DNA of 64,000 bases from Prochlorococcus marinus str. GP2 (GCF_000759885.1 NZ_JNAH01000008.1:248001-312000), one strand, 5' to 3'; positions 9,151-19,189 are shown, counted from the stretch's first letter. The notes: generated by a model not told the origin, from the sequence alone. Made by a program: numbers and translations.

Positions 9151-10953
9151 TTGAAAGGAATTGCTATAGGTCTATCTAATAATTCAAAAGAAATTTTAAA
9201 AAGGCTTAAAAAAACCGAATTTGTCAAAGATATATATATTGCAGGTTCTTCAAAAGTTGATGGAAAGGAAAATAAACTTATTGAAGTACAAAAACCTAGA
9301 GAAATCTTACTTAAAAAATGGCAGGAGATAGATTTAATAATTTTTATAGGCTCTATTGCTGCATCAATACGCATAATAAATTCTTTTTTAACCTCTAAAG
9401 ATCAGGATCCAGGTGTAATCGTTATGGATAACAAATGTTCCAAGATAGTTCCTTTAATTGGGTTACATCAGTCAAATACTCAAGATATTGCATTTCAAAT
9501 TGCTAATTTATTTGGTGGCGAAATAATAGAGACTAATAATTCCAATGATCAAAGCTTCTTAAATCTTGACGCATTTGGAAATCAATGGGGTTGGAAAAGA
9601 TCTGGAAATATAAAGGATTGGTCAAAACTAATAATAAAACAAGCCAAGAAAGAAGAAATATTTTGCAAACAATTATCTGGTAATTGCTTATGGAAAACTT
9701 CAGAATCAGGTGAGATTATTAATCAAATTAATGAAAAAGAAACTGAAAAAATAGATTCAACATTTAACATTAGTGTATTTAAAAATAATCAAAGAAATTG
9801 GCATCCGCCCGTATTATGGATTGGCATTGGATGTGAAAGAAATACAAGCAAAGAATTTATAGCAAATTCTTTAAATAATTTTTTGGATTCAGGAAATTTA
9901 TCACAGCAATCAATTGCGGGATTCGCGACTATTGATATTAAAAAAGATGAGAAAGGAATTTTAGAACTTGCTGAAGAAAAAAACTTGCCTATAAAGTTTT
10001 TTAGTAAAGAAGATCTTTCAACAATAATTGTTCCAAATCCATCAAATATCGTGCAAAAGGAAATTGGCACACCTTCCGTAGCAGAAGCCTCTTGCTTACT
10101 TGCAGCAGGAGAAGAATCAAAATTATTAGAAGAAAAGAGAATTTTTAAAAATCAATCTGGGGCAGTAACTATAGCTGTAGCAGAATCAAAAAATCAGTAT
10201 AATCCAACCAATGGCGAAATACATATTATTGGGAGTGGGCCTGGTGATATCTCCTTTCTAACCAATAATGCAAGAAAAGCACTTTCAAGATGTACTGTTT
10301 GGATCGGATACAAAATGTATTTAGATTTAATTAAGCCATTAAAAAGGAGTGATCAAGTTTTAATTGAAAGCAAACTTACTGAAGAAAAAGAAAGATGCAG
10401 TAAAGCAATAAAAATAGCCGAGGAAGGAATAAAAGTGGCTTTAATTTCTTCAGGTGAATCAGGATTTTATGGCATGGCTGGTTTACTTTTAGAATTACTT
10501 CAAAAAATCAAAAAAGAATATCGACCTTACTTTGAAGTACATCCAGGTATAAGCAGTGTTCAATTAGCTGCTGCGATTAGTGGCGCACCACTAATGAATG
10601 ACTTTTCTATAGTAAGCTTAAGCGATAAATTAACTCCATGGTCTTTAATAGAAAAAAGAATTGAAGGAGCTCTTGTGGGTGACTTTGTAATAGCTTTATT
10701 CAATCCTCAATCCATTGAAAGAAATTGGCAGCTAAAAAGTGTAATAGATATATGTTTACAAACTAGGCATGGGGATACTCCAGTTTTAGTAGCTAGACAA
10801 GTAGGGAGAGAAAATCAATCTAAAAAATTTTTTACTTTAAACACCATTCCTTTTAAAGAGATTGATATGTTATCAATCATTATTATTGGCAATTCTCAAA
10901 CAACCTTAGTTGATGAAATATTTCTCACTCCCAGAGGATATTTGAATAATTAA
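9151..10953 (+). CDS. cobJ: CbiG-CobJ fusion: precorrin/cobalt-precorrin-3B C17-methyltransferase
   Basis: This is a bifunctional corrin-ring enzyme of cobalamin (pseudo-B12) synthesis. The N-terminal part (about 1-350) resembles CbiG. It includes the segment WIGIGCERNTSKE and the region GTPSVAEASCLLAAG typical of the CbiG C-terminal domain, which opens the delta-lactone ring. The C-terminal 245 residues (from GEIHIIGSGPGDISFLT near 357) are an SAM-dependent tetrapyrrole methylase of the CobJ/CbiH type, contracting the ring and methylating C17. The start is TTG, chosen because the N-terminal beta-strand KGIAIGLSNNS begins there. A CbiG-like domain fits the oxygen-independent route. It stands alone on the plus strand. 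Confidence 0.9.
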   Translation: MKGIAIGLSNNSKEILKRLKKTEFVKDIYIAGSSKVDGKENKLIEVQKPREILLKKWQEIDLIIFIGSIAASIRIINSFLTSKDQDPGVIVMDNKCSKIVPLIGLHQSNTQDIAFQIANLFGGEIIETNNSNDQSFLNLDAFGNQWGWKRSGNIKDWSKLIIKQAKKEEIFCKQLSGNCLWKTSESGEIINQINEKETEKIDSTFNISVFKNNQRNWHPPVLWIGIGCERNTSKEFIANSLNNFLDSGNLSQQSIAGFATIDIKKDEKGILELAEEKNLPIKFFSKEDLSTIIVPNPSNIVQKEIGTPSVAEASCLLAAGEESKLLEEKRIFKNQSGAVTIAVAESKNQYNPTNGEIHIIGSGPGDISFLTNNARKALSRCTVWIGYKMYLDLIKPLKRSDQVLIESKLTEEKERCSKAIKIAEEGIKVALISSGESGFYGMAGLLLELLQKIKKEYRPYFEVHPGISSVQLAAAISGAPLMNDFSIVSLSDKLTPWSLIEKRIEGALVGDFVIALFNPQSIERNWQLKSVIDICLQTRHGDTPVLVARQVGRENQSKKFFTLNTIPFKEIDMLSIIIIGNSQTTLVDEIFLTPRGYLNN

Positions 10954-10966
10954 ATTTAGATGACCC

Positions 10967-10992
10967 ATATTCTAATAAATAGAATATTTTTC
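10967..10992 (+). terminator. Possible rho-independent terminator after cobJ
   Basis: An 8-bp inverted repeat (ATATTCTA / TAGAATAT, loop ATAAA) is followed by a T run and a second longer T run. It lies 13 bases after the cobJ stop. The stem is AT-rich and therefore weak, so this is a moderate call. Confidence 0.45.
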
Positions 10993-11048
10993 TTTGCTTT
11001 TTTTTTATAAGAATACTAATGTTTAAAAATAACGATTAAGAAAATAAA

Positions 11049-11837
11049 TTGAAAAATATTGGTTTAATTTTGTTTGATATAGATGGGGTAATCCGCAGCG
11101 TCGAAAATAGTTACAGACTTTCATTAAAAAAAACAGTTTACAAATTTTCCGGATGGGAGCCAAATTATATAGATATTGATAATGCAAAAAATGAAGGGAT
11201 CTGGAATAATGACTGGGATTTAAGTTTGGAACTTATAAAAAGATGTATAAAAAGAGATAACTTAAAGCTTAAAATTCCTCCAAGAGAAAAAATAGTAAAA
11301 TGTTTTGAAAAGTTTTACTTTGGAGGAGATCCAAATAAAGATAGTAAGTATTGGTCTGGATTTATAACTAATGAGGAGTTATTAGTTGATAAAAAGTTTT
11401 TTGATTCATTACAAAGCAATGGAATAATTTGGGGTTTTGTGAGTGGTGCAGAGTCTGCTTCTGCAAAATTTGTTTTAGAAAAAAGAGTTGGACTAAAATC
11501 ACCCCCTTTAGTATCTATGGGAGATGCTCCCGACAAGCCTAATCCAAAGGGATTCATAGAGTTATCAAAAAAGCTTCTTGGAAATAAACTTGGGCCATCA
11601 AATATTCCCATTGCATATGTAGGTGATACCATTGCAGACATAAATACAGTTATCAACGCTAGAAAGGAAATACCATCTCAAAAATTCATAAGTATTGGCA
11701 TAGCGCCCCCTCATTTACATTTAGATTCTCGATTAATAGAACGTAATTCTTATGAAACAAATCTAAGGAATGCAGGTGCTGACTTGATTTTAAATTCTAT
11801 TAATGATCTAAAAACTATTAATCTTGACTTATTGTAA
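11049..11837 (+). CDS. HAD-superfamily subfamily IA hydrolase
   Basis: This is a predicted phosphatase of the haloacid dehalogenase superfamily. The nucleophile motif LFDIDGVIRS (Asp at about 9 and 11) is at the N-terminus. A cap region follows, then motif II near VSGAES and motif IV in YVGDTIADINTV near residue 190. It resembles the cyanobacterial group sometimes labelled HAD-SF-IA-hyp1. The start is TTG at 11049, the only plausible initiation codon before the first motif. The substrate is unknown. It sits alone between cobJ and tRNA-Ser, on the strand opposite to the tRNA. Confidence 0.85.
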   Translation: MKNIGLILFDIDGVIRSVENSYRLSLKKTVYKFSGWEPNYIDIDNAKNEGIWNNDWDLSLELIKRCIKRDNLKLKIPPREKIVKCFEKFYFGGDPNKDSKYWSGFITNEELLVDKKFFDSLQSNGIIWGFVSGAESASAKFVLEKRVGLKSPPLVSMGDAPDKPNPKGFIELSKKLLGNKLGPSNIPIAYVGDTIADINTVINARKEIPSQKFISIGIAPPHLHLDSRLIERNSYETNLRNAGADLILNSINDLKTINLDLL

Positions 11838-11871
11838 AAATATTAATCAAAAGACATTTCTTCATTTATTA

Positions 11872-11960
11872 CGGAGAGGGAGGGATTCGAACCCTCGACA
11901 AAAGTTACCTCCTGTAACTCCTTAGCAGGGAGCCGCTTTCAACCACTCAGCCACCTCTCC
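11872..11960 (-). tRNA. tRNA-Ser (anticodon GCT)
   Basis: Read on the minus strand, the gene folds into a class II tRNA. The acceptor stem GGAGAGG pairs with CCTCTCC, the anticodon stem-loop has the loop CTGCTAA with anticodon GCT, a long variable arm (TTACAGGAGGTAA) follows, and the T-loop motif GGTTCGAATCC is present. The discriminator base is G. CCA is not encoded. It reads AGC and AGT serine codons. Confidence 0.97.
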
Positions 11961-12022
11961 AGTTCTTATACATTATCAATTTTTTTGCAAACATTCAAAA
12001 CTTTTTAATTTTATCGAAATGT

Positions 12023-13222
12023 CTAATCAATTTGAACTCTGGGTAATCTATTTTTAAAAGAACATAGAATTTCCCATGGAATAGTATTAGATTCTCTTGC
12101 CCAATCGAGAGGAGTTATTATTTTGTCTCCATCAGATCCCAGCAATATCATTGTACTACCAATTTTTATTTCATTTGAACCTGTTATGTCCACCATCATT
12201 TGATCCATAGTAATAGAACCAACTTGGGGATATAGTTTCTTGTGATGAAGAACGTTTATTTTGCCTGAAAGATTTCTTGGTACGCCATCGGCATAACCAA
12301 TACTTAATACAGCTAACTTAGTTTTTCTATTACTTATAAATTTGCCTCCATAACTAACACTTACACCTTTATCAATAATCCTTATAAAAGCTACTTTGAC
12401 CTTCAAAAATAAAGCTGGTTTAAGCAATAAAGTTTTATCTTTTTTTGCTAGAGGACTATATCCATATATAGAAAGTCCAACACGTACCATATCAAAATGA
12501 AAATCTTTGTTTAGAAGCATGCCCGCAGAATTAGCCAAATGAGTCTTGATATTATGATTGTTATCAACGCCAATCTGCTTTAGTAATTCCTGAAACTTTT
12601 GCCTTTGTTTTTGAGTACTACTTTTAGGATCTAATGAGTCAGGTTCATCTGCAGAGGATAAATGACTATATATGCCTTTTATAGATATGTTTTCAAAAGA
12701 TTTAATTTTTTCAAATTGCTGAACAAATTTTTTAGATTCAAATCCTAATCGTGACATTCCTGTATCAACTTTAAGATTTAAAGAAAATTTCGAACCAAAA
12801 TGCTTCCCAATGTTATTACAAATTAAACATTCTCTTAGACTACTAATGGTTGGCATAAGATCATTTTTAAAAGATATTATTAAATCCCTTTTCGTATATA
12901 AATTTCCTAAAACAAGGATTGGTTCTTTAAATCCATAAGACCGGAGTCTTATCCCTTCTTTCAAAGTAGCAACACCTAATTGCGAAGCTCCACCTTTAAG
13001 AGCATATTCAGATACTACTTTCGCATCATGACCATATCCATCAGCTTTAACAACTGCCATTAATAAACAACTTTTGCTTAATTTTGATCTTAACTGCTTT
13101 ACATTTTTTTCTATTGATTTTCCACTAACTTCAATCCATGCTCTTTGTTTTGGATCAATATCTTTTTCAAAATTGGAATATTTACCAAAGTTTAATCCCT
13201 GATTTGTTTGCGGAATTTGCAT
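12023..13222 (-). CDS. alr: Alanine racemase
   Basis: A PLP enzyme that interconverts L- and D-alanine for peptidoglycan synthesis. The cofactor lysine is Lys59 in VVKADGYGH. The barrel motifs follow, with the second catalytic Tyr in VSYGGKF and the C-terminal beta-domain motif SIGYADGVPR and MDQMMVDIT. The 399-residue length is slightly above usual because of a roughly 25-residue N-terminal extension, so the exact start is not certain. It diverges from the HNH nuclease gene, whose start lies 68 bases upstream. Confidence 0.96.
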   Translation of the reverse strand: MQIPQTNQGLNFGKYSNFEKDIDPKQRAWIEVSGKSIEKNVKQLRSKLSKSCLLMAVVKADGYGHDAKVVSEYALKGGASQLGVATLKEGIRLRSYGFKEPILVLGNLYTKRDLIISFKNDLMPTISSLRECLICNNIGKHFGSKFSLNLKVDTGMSRLGFESKKFVQQFEKIKSFENISIKGIYSHLSSADEPDSLDPKSSTQKQRQKFQELLKQIGVDNNHNIKTHLANSAGMLLNKDFHFDMVRVGLSIYGYSPLAKKDKTLLLKPALFLKVKVAFIRIIDKGVSVSYGGKFISNRKTKLAVLSIGYADGVPRNLSGKINVLHHKKLYPQVGSITMDQMMVDITGSNEIKIGSTMILLGSDGDKIITPLDWARESNTIPWEILCSFKNRLPRVQID

Positions 13223-13290
13223 TAACTTTGCACAAATATATGCGCTTGTTGAAATATATAGTTAGCATGACATGTAAATTGTATTTTGGC

Positions 13291-13797
13291 ATGGGCCAGA
13301 CTCTAGTTTTAAATGCATCTTACGAACCTTTAAACATTACCTCTTGGAGAAGAGCTGTAATTCTTATGATAAAAGGTAAAGCAGAAAGCCTAGAGGAAGA
13401 TAAATCCTATTCAATACATTGCGGCAGAAAATTACCTACAGTAATAAGACTTCGTTACTATGTCAAAGTACCTTTTAGGGAAGTTTCTTTAACAAGAAAA
13501 AATATTCTCCTAAGAGATAATAATGCTTGCCAATACTGTAACTATAGAGGTAGTGATTTATCAATAGATCATGTTCTTCCAAGAAGCAGAGGTGGAACTG
13601 ATAACTGGGAAAATGTTACTACAGCATGTCTTAGATGCAATGTACAAAAGGGTAATCGCACCCCAGAAGAGGCTAATATGCCTTTACAACGAAGGCCGTA
13701 CCGACCGCTTAGTAATCTCAATTTTGAGGCTACTAGGCATATTGACTCTGGAAAACATAAAGAATGGAGTAAATATGTGATAGGAGGTTCAATCTAA
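13291..13797 (+). CDS. HNH endonuclease family protein
   Basis: This is a 168-residue predicted nuclease. I start it at the ATG of MGQTLVLNASYEPLNIT because this is where cyanobacterial members of the family begin. A longer reading frame exists upstream, but it runs antisense through the start of alr. The HNH core is complete, with zinc Cys pairs CQYC and CLRC flanking the motif SIDHVLPRSRGGTDNWENV. A basic C-terminal tail follows. The family is widespread in cyanobacteria and of unknown physiological role. It is not accompanied by a methylase or toxin/antitoxin partner here. It converges on prfA. Confidence 0.88.
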   Translation: MGQTLVLNASYEPLNITSWRRAVILMIKGKAESLEEDKSYSIHCGRKLPTVIRLRYYVKVPFREVSLTRKNILLRDNNACQYCNYRGSDLSIDHVLPRSRGGTDNWENVTTACLRCNVQKGNRTPEEANMPLQRRPYRPLSNLNFEATRHIDSGKHKEWSKYVIGGSI

Positions 13798-13819
13798 TAA
13801 CAATAAAAACTCTATAAAG

Positions 13820-14914
13820 TTAATTGACTTCGTTGTTAAATTCTTCCAACATTCTCTTTTGTTCTTGTGCTATGCACGCATCAATAACTTCATCCAATTG
13901 ACCAGCGAGAATTGGTTCAAGTGAAAAATTGGATCCCAATCTATGATCAGTTGTCCTATTATCTTTAAAATTATAAGTTCTAATTTTTTCACTCCTATCG
14001 CCTGTTCCCACCTGTGAGAGCCTTTGTGATCTCTCTTTAGCATTAGCTTCTTTTAATTGAATCTCGTATAATTTTGCTCTTAAAATTTCCATTGCTCTTT
14101 CACGATTCTGCAATTGTGATCTCTCTTGAGTACAAAAAACTCTGATTCCTGTGGGTTTGTGCAGAAGATCAATAGCAGTCTCAACCTTATTAACATTTTG
14201 TCCCCCTGCACCTCCTGATCTTGCAGTACCAACCTCTATTTCAGTTGGATCAATTTTAACCTCAACAGGATCAGCCTCAGGCATGACAGCGACAGTGGCT
14301 GTAGATGTGTGAACTCTACCTTGAGATTCAGTCGATGGGACTCTTTGAACTCTGTGTACACCAGCCTCGAATTTTAGTTGACTATATACTGAGTCTCCCT
14401 TAACAGATATGACTAACTCTTTGAATCCTCCCATATCTGACTCAGAAGCGCTAACAGGTTTTACAGACCATCCAGTTTTTTGTCCATATCTTTCATACAT
14501 TCTTGCCAAATCGCCCGCCCATATACAAGCCTCGTTACCTCCAGCACCTGCTCTGATTTCTAACATTACACTTCTCTCATCTCTTGGATCTTTGGGTAAT
14601 AATGCAATAGTGGTTTTTTGAATAAGTTGACTCTTTAATTCCTCTAGGTTAGATAACTCTTCATTTATTAAAGATTCCATCTCTTTATCATTTCTGTTCT
14701 CTTTAAGAAGATTTCTCGAATCTTCAATTTCCTTATCAGTATCAACTAACTTATTGAAATCATTCACCAAAGGTTCTAATTTTGACCTTTCTCTAGCAAT
14801 TGATTCTAATTTTTTAGGATCATTTGCTATGTCAGGATCTGCAAGTTGAACTTCCAAATTTTCAAAACTTTGCGAAGCAGTTTTCAACCTTGCAATTAGT
14901 GTTGAGTATTCCAA
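13820..14914 (-). CDS. prfA: Peptide chain release factor 1
   Basis: RF1 terminates translation at UAA and UAG. The GGQ catalytic motif is at residues 237-239, and the stop-codon recognition tripeptide is PST at 193-195 (the PxT motif that distinguishes RF1 from RF2, which has SPF). The 364-residue length is normal. It is the last gene of the long minus-strand ribosomal cluster, 27 bases after rpmE, so it is likely co-expressed with ribosomal proteins. Confidence 0.98.
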   Translation of the reverse strand: MEYSTLIARLKTASQSFENLEVQLADPDIANDPKKLESIARERSKLEPLVNDFNKLVDTDKEIEDSRNLLKENRNDKEMESLINEELSNLEELKSQLIQKTTIALLPKDPRDERSVMLEIRAGAGGNEACIWAGDLARMYERYGQKTGWSVKPVSASESDMGGFKELVISVKGDSVYSQLKFEAGVHRVQRVPSTESQGRVHTSTATVAVMPEADPVEVKIDPTEIEVGTARSGGAGGQNVNKVETAIDLLHKPTGIRVFCTQERSQLQNRERAMEILRAKLYEIQLKEANAKERSQRLSQVGTGDRSEKIRTYNFKDNRTTDHRLGSNFSLEPILAGQLDEVIDACIAQEQKRMLEEFNNEVN

Positions 14915-14941
14915 TTAAAATTGTGCTTAATTTCGAGAATT

Positions 14942-15199
14942 CTATTTATTAGAATCTTTTTCTTTATTATCTTTAGATGTAGCTGAATTAGCTGAACCCA
15001 TTCCATATTTTTTCATAAACCTATCAACTCTACCTTCTGTATCAAGAATTTTTTGAGTTCCCGTAAAGAAAGGATGATTTCCACTCCATACGTCAACATG
15101 TAGTTCGGGTTGAGTGGAACCTGTAGTCATTACAACTTCTCCATTACAAATAACTTTTGCATCTGGATACCATTTTGGGTGAATTTTTGATTTTGGCAT
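14942..15199 (-). CDS. rpmE: 50S ribosomal protein L31
   Basis: An 85-residue L31, started at the ATG of MPKSKIHPKWYPDAKV. A longer open frame continues upstream but only as an out-of-frame shadow of rpsI. The conserved core HVDVWSGNHPFFTG is present. The zinc-binding Cys set of the C+ form is missing, since only one Cys (VICNGE) is seen, so this is the zinc-independent type in the cyanobacterial arrangement. The C-terminal tail is acidic and low-complexity. It lies 13 bases downstream of rpsI. Confidence 0.95.
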   Translation of the reverse strand: MPKSKIHPKWYPDAKVICNGEVVMTTGSTQPELHVDVWSGNHPFFTGTQKILDTEGRVDRFMKKYGMGSANSATSKDNKEKDSNK

Positions 15200-15212
15200 A
15201 ATTAAATTTCCT

Positions 15213-15623
15213 TTAACGTTTAGAGAATTGTGGAGCTTTTCTTGCTTTTTTGAGTCCATACTTTCTTCTTTCCTTCGCTCGAGGATCTCTACTAAGATGT
15301 CCTTCATTTTTGAGCGGTTTCCTGTTGTCAGGAGATAATTCACAAAGGGCTCTTGCTGCCCCTTGCTTGATAGCATCAGCTTGTCCTGTTAATCCGCCAC
15401 CATAGACATTTACCAAAATGTCATAAGAGTTTTCTAGGCCTAATGTTTGCAAAGGTGCTTTTACTGAATTTAAATGCAGAGGATTAAAGTTTAAGTAATC
15501 ATCTCCTGAACGACCATTAATTTTAATCATTCCATTTCCCGGAATCAATCGAACTCTAGCTACTGAAGTTTTTCTTCTTCCAGTTCCCCAATAAACAGCT
15601 TTGGATTTTATTTGACTATTCAT
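15213..15623 (-). CDS. rpsI: 30S ribosomal protein S9
   Basis: This is a 136-residue S9. The N-terminal core motif [14 protein letters not shown] and the C-terminal basic tail ([17 protein letters not shown]), which reaches into the ribosomal P site, are both intact. It follows rplM by 9 bases in the usual rplM-rpsI order. Confidence 0.98.
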   Translation of the reverse strand: MNSQIKSKAVYWGTGRRKTSVARVRLIPGNGMIKINGRSGDDYLNFNPLHLNSVKAPLQTLGLENSYDILVNVYGGGLTGQADAIKQGAARALCELSPDNRKPLKNEGHLSRDPRAKERRKYGLKKARKAPQFSKR

Positions 15624-15632
15624 TTTAGTAAA

Positions 15633-16064
15633 TTAGTTCTTCAATAATACAGGATTCTGGGCAGCATGAGGATGATCAGCGCCTTTATAAACTTTTAGTT
15701 TTTTAAATAGTTGTCTTCCCAAAGAGTTATGAGGAAGCATACCCTTAACAGCTTGCTCGATAATTCTTTCAGGGATTCTTTCTTGAAGAGATTCAAATTT
15801 TTCAATTTTCATTCCTCCTGGCCTTCCAGAATGTCTTCTGTATAACTTTTGTGATGCTTTTTTACCTGTTACCTCAACTTTTTCGGCATTAACTACTATT
15901 ACAAAATCACCTGTATCTAAATGAGGAGTAAATGTTGGTTTATTTTTTCCTCTTAGAACAGTTGCAATTTCTGCAGCAAGTCTCCCAAGTGTCCTATCTT
16001 TTGCGTCAACTAAAAACCAATTTCTTTCAATAGTTTCTATAGACGGAGTAATTGTTTTATTCAT
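15633..16064 (-). CDS. rplM: 50S ribosomal protein L13
   Basis: This is a 143-residue L13 with the family signatures [16 protein letters not shown] near the N-terminus and [15 protein letters not shown] near residue 110. It heads the rplM-rpsI-rpmE-prfA subcluster, separated from truA by 116 bases that contain no gene and may carry an internal promoter. Confidence 0.98.
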   Translation of the reverse strand: MNKTITPSIETIERNWFLVDAKDRTLGRLAAEIATVLRGKNKPTFTPHLDTGDFVIVVNAEKVEVTGKKASQKLYRRHSGRPGGMKIEKFESLQERIPERIIEQAVKGMLPHNSLGRQLFKKLKVYKGADHPHAAQNPVLLKN

Positions 16065-16180
16065 TGACCAAATTTATGCAAATAAATTTAAATTCAGTTC
16101 TCAATTCTACCTTATTGCAGGAGAATTAAACAATAATTTTGGATTATTTACACAATTAGCTCTTTCTTAATCAAATTTAA

Positions 16181-16990
16181 CTAAGAAAAACCATAAATTA
16201 AAAAAATTGGGAAAAAATCATTTTTGTTGATCTTTTTAAAAACATTTTCTTCATACACAGCATTTATAAAACATAAACCCTTTGCTGGAGCAGATTCTTT
16301 AACATCATTTTTCTTTTTATTTACCCATATATCTGTAAAAATTTTTGGAGATATTTTTTTTTCTCCGACTAACACTAGTTGACCCACTATTAAACGAACC
16401 ATTCCATAAAGAAAACCAGTAGCTTTGATATCAATAAAAATCAAATCTCCTACTCTATTAATTTTTATAGTTTTTATATTTGTAATTGAATTACTCCTCG
16501 TGCTTCCACTTTTCTGAAAAGCAAAAAAATCATGTTCACCTTCCATACTCTTTGAAGCATTAGACATTAATGTCTCATCTAATAATTTTTGGTATCTATG
16601 CCATGACCAACTATTTATAAATAAGTTAGGGAATTTACTATTATTAATTACATATCGATAATGCCTATATTTTGCTGAATAGCATGCATGCCAGCTATCA
16701 ATTTCAACCTCAACCGATTCCAAGATTCTAATAGTTGATGGTAAAAAACTATTTAGTAATGCTTCAAAGCAATTTCCTGGAATCACACAATCAGTATCAA
16801 AGTGTACAACTTGTCCAGAAGCATGAACCCCTGCATCAGTTCGACCCGCGGCAAAAGTCTTTACGGCATGATGTGTAATTTTGAAAAGAGCTTGCTCTAG
16901 AATTTCCTGAACTGTAGTTGCATTTTTTTGTCTTTGCCAGCCTGAATAACTTGATCCATCATATTGGATTAGTAAAGCTACCCTTTTCAA
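16181..16990 (-). CDS. truA: tRNA pseudouridine(38-40) synthase
   Basis: TruA isomerises uridines 38-40 in the tRNA anticodon arm. The catalytic Asp is Asp52 in AAGRTDAGVHASGQ. The C-terminal domain motif GFLYGMVRLIVGQL is clear. The 269-residue length fits. It follows rplQ by 36 bases, an association that is common in bacteria (rpoA-rplQ-truA). Confidence 0.97.
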   Translation of the reverse strand: MKRVALLIQYDGSSYSGWQRQKNATTVQEILEQALFKITHHAVKTFAAGRTDAGVHASGQVVHFDTDCVIPGNCFEALLNSFLPSTIRILESVEVEIDSWHACYSAKYRHYRYVINNSKFPNLFINSWSWHRYQKLLDETLMSNASKSMEGEHDFFAFQKSGSTRSNSITNIKTIKINRVGDLIFIDIKATGFLYGMVRLIVGQLVLVGEKKISPKIFTDIWVNKKKNDVKESAPAKGLCFINAVYEENVFKKINKNDFFPIFLIYGFS

Positions 16991-17026
16991 AAGTTATATT
17001 CTGGTAAAACCCTTTATTGGAAAAAC

Positions 17027-17377
17027 TTAAACAAGCTCAATTATAGCCATCTGAGCGTTATCACCTTTCCTAGAGACCGTTCTGACTATGCGGGTATAAC
17101 CCCCTTTTCTATCTCCATATCTTTCTTTTGCTTTTTCAAATAATGAATGAACTAATTTTTTATCATAGATATACCCAATAGCCCTTCTTCTTGAAGCTAA
17201 ACTACCTTCTTTAGCTAGAGAAATCATTCTTTCAGCCTCGTTTCTCAAAGCTTTTGCCCTAGCTTTTGTTGTCGTTACTCTACCTTCCCTAATTAATTGA
17301 GTAGTCAAACCTCTTAAAAGTGCTTTCCTCTGGTCAGCAGGTTTACTTAATAAAGGAATTCTAAGTTGGTGTCTCAT
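17027..17377 (-). CDS. rplQ: 50S ribosomal protein L17
   Basis: This is a 116-residue L17 with the N-terminal signature [20 protein letters not shown] and the usual C-terminal end [14 protein letters not shown]. It starts 14 bases after the rpoA stop, in the standard rpoA-rplQ order of the alpha operon. Confidence 0.98.
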   Translation of the reverse strand: MRHQLRIPLLSKPADQRKALLRGLTTQLIREGRVTTTKARAKALRNEAERMISLAKEGSLASRRRAIGYIYDKKLVHSLFEKAKERYGDRKGGYTRIVRTVSRKGDNAQMAIIELV

Positions 17378-17391
17378 AATCTTAAAAATTG

Positions 17392-18330
17392 TTAAACAGA
17401 AGTTCTGCTTTGTGGAATAGAAATTCCAATGCGTTCAAGAGCTTCAATAACCTCATCTGCAGATTTAGAGCCAAAGTTCTTAATTTCAAGAAGATCTTCA
17501 TAGCTAAAGCCCATTAAATCGGAAACTGAATTAACTTGCGCTCGTTTTAAACAATTATATGCTCTAACGGACAAGTTTAGTTCCTCAAGAGGAATTTGAG
17601 CTTCAGGAGATGGTTCAGGTTCTTCAGGAATTTCCTCGACCATTGTAACAGTTGCAAGAGGTTGAAAAAGTTCTATTAATTGATTTGCAGCTTCAGCAAT
17701 AGCATCATCAGGGCTTGTTGAGCCATCTGTTACTACTTCCATTTTCAATCTTTCTCTACCTGTTCCACCCTCTGCTACTGCCGTTTCGTCAATCGTAAAA
17801 TTGACTCTTTTAACCGGCATAAAAACAGCATCTATTTGAAGTAAATCAATAGAGGTTGTCTCTTCATTCTTGCGATCAACCGGTCTATATCCCACACCTC
17901 TTTCAACATGAATTTCTAACTCTAAGCTATGTCCAGCCTGAATAGTCGCGATCGGTTTTTCTCCATCAACAATTTCAACTTGAGATGAGAATTGAATATC
18001 ATTTGCCTTAACATCCATTGGACCACTTGCAACTAGCCTGCCGATTTCGAGTTCTGGATTAGAACTATTGATTGATAATTGCTTACAGTTGAGAAGAATA
18101 TCTAAGACATCTTCCCTAACTCCAGGAATTGTTGCATATTCGTGGTTAATTCCTGCAATTCTGACGGCGGTCACTGCACTTCCTTCTAGTCCTCCCATTA
18201 GAACTCTTCTGAGTGAATTACCCAAAGTTGTAGCTTGTCCCCTTTCTAAAGGGCCAATTAAAAAAGTTCCTTTTTGGGAGCGATCATCTGATATTTGATG
18301 GTCGATTCTGTCAATCTGGTATTGCAACAC
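17392..18330 (-). CDS. rpoA: RNA polymerase subunit alpha
   Basis: Alpha subunit of RNA polymerase. The N-terminal dimerisation domain contains [18 protein letters not shown], and the C-terminal helix-hairpin-helix domain runs from about residue 237 ([17 protein letters not shown]). I use the GTG at 18330 (protein begins as [11 protein letters not shown], 312 residues), which matches the family. An in-frame ATG at 18420 would add 30 poorly conserved residues, overlap rpsK by 35 bases and be read through a 10-base C homopolymer, so it is unlikely. No good Shine-Dalgarno is seen before the GTG. Confidence 0.96.
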   Translation of the reverse strand: MLQYQIDRIDHQISDDRSQKGTFLIGPLERGQATTLGNSLRRVLMGGLEGSAVTAVRIAGINHEYATIPGVREDVLDILLNCKQLSINSSNPELEIGRLVASGPMDVKANDIQFSSQVEIVDGEKPIATIQAGHSLELEIHVERGVGYRPVDRKNEETTSIDLLQIDAVFMPVKRVNFTIDETAVAEGGTGRERLKMEVVTDGSTSPDDAIAEAANQLIELFQPLATVTMVEEIPEEPEPSPEAQIPLEELNLSVRAYNCLKRAQVNSVSDLMGFSYEDLLEIKNFGSKSADEVIEALERIGISIPQSRTSV

Positions 18331-18362
18331 GGAAAAAATAGGGTTGAAAGTTTTGTTTTGTT

Positions 18363-18372
18363 GGGGGGGGGG
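18363..18372. repeat. G10/C10 homopolymer in the rpsK-rpoA spacer
   Basis: Ten consecutive G on the plus strand (C on the transcript) lie in the 55-base gap between rpsK and rpoA, 33 bases before the GTG start. Such a long G/C run is very unusual in this AT-rich sequence. It could be prone to length variation or to sequencing error. Confidence 0.8.
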
Positions 18373-18385
18373 AGATAATAAAGAA

Positions 18386-18778
18386 CTAAACGCGTCTTCG
18401 TTTAGGTCTTCTACATCCATTATGCGGTAATGGAGTCACATCTCTTATTAGAGTTATTTCTAATCCGGCCACTTGTAAAGCTCTTATGGCCGTTTCCCTA
18501 CCTGATCCTGGACCTCTTACTAATACTTCAATTTGTCTCATACCCTGATCAAGTGCTCTCCTAGCTGCAGCTTCAGCTGCTGTTTGAGCGGCAAAAGGTG
18601 TCCCTTTACGAGCGCCTTTAAATCCACTTGCACCTGCAGAAGACCAAGAAATTACATGCCCAGAAGTGTCAGTAATTGAGACAATAGTGTTATTAAATGT
18701 ACTTTGAATGTGTACTACACCGTTAGGTATATTACGTTTAGATTTTTTTGAACCTGTTTTTTTTACTGTAGCTGCCAT
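18386..18778 (-). CDS. rpsK: 30S ribosomal protein S11
   Basis: This is a 130-residue S11 with the core motif [18 protein letters not shown] and the C-terminal signature [15 protein letters not shown]. It lies 45 bases after rpsM. No rpsD follows it, because in cyanobacteria S4 lies elsewhere. Confidence 0.98.
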   Translation of the reverse strand: MAATVKKTGSKKSKRNIPNGVVHIQSTFNNTIVSITDTSGHVISWSSAGASGFKGARKGTPFAAQTAAEAAARRALDQGMRQIEVLVRGPGSGRETAIRALQVAGLEITLIRDVTPLPHNGCRRPKRRRV

Positions 18779-18823
18779 AGTGTTGTTAATTTAATACTGA
18801 AATTTGTGTGTAGATTTAATTTG

Positions 18824-19189
18824 TTATTTTTTTCTTCCAGCAACTGTTTTCCTTGAACCCCTTCTTGTCCTTGCATTGGTTCTAGTTCTTTGACCTCTCA
18901 CTGGTAGGCTCATTCTATGCCTTCTTCCTCTAACACATCCTATATCTTGTAAACGTTTTAAGGCCATTCCCTCTTTTCTCCTCAAATCTCCCTCTAAAGT
19001 GAATTCCTCTGTAGCAACTCTGAGCTTTTGTACATCAGAATCTGAAAGATCTTTGACACGAATATCTGGGTTTACACCTGTACTTGCAAGAATTAGCTTT
19101 GATCTAGTTAAACCAATTCCATAAACGTATGTAAGTCCAATTTCAACTCGCTTTTCGCGAGGTATGTCGATTCCTGCAATCCTGGCCAC
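18824..19189 (-). CDS. rpsM: 30S ribosomal protein S13
   Basis: This is a 121-residue S13 with the N-terminal signature [18 protein letters not shown] and the C-terminal basic motif [17 protein letters not shown] that contacts tRNA and the 50S subunit. It is 41 bases after rpmJ. Confidence 0.98.
   Translation of the reverse strand: MARIAGIDIPREKRVEIGLTYVYGIGLTRSKLILASTGVNPDIRVKDLSDSDVQKLRVATEEFTLEGDLRRKEGMALKRLQDIGCVRGRRHRMSLPVRGQRTRTNARTRRGSRKTVAGRKK

Noticed and set aside
9084-9374. Minus-strand open frame over the start of cobJ
   Set aside because: It is antisense to the conserved CbiG-like N-terminus and shows no recognisable protein features. It is a shadow frame.
13138-13290. N-terminal extension of the HNH nuclease frame
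   Set aside because: This part runs antisense through the start of alr, and the family begins at the ATG at 13291.
14409-14621. Plus-strand frame over prfA
   Set aside because: Antisense shadow of a conserved gene, with no ribosome-binding site or known domain.
18331-18420. Longer rpoA start with 30 additional residues
   Set aside because: It overlaps the conserved end of rpsK by 35 bases and contains the C10 tract. The family begins at the GTG at 18330.
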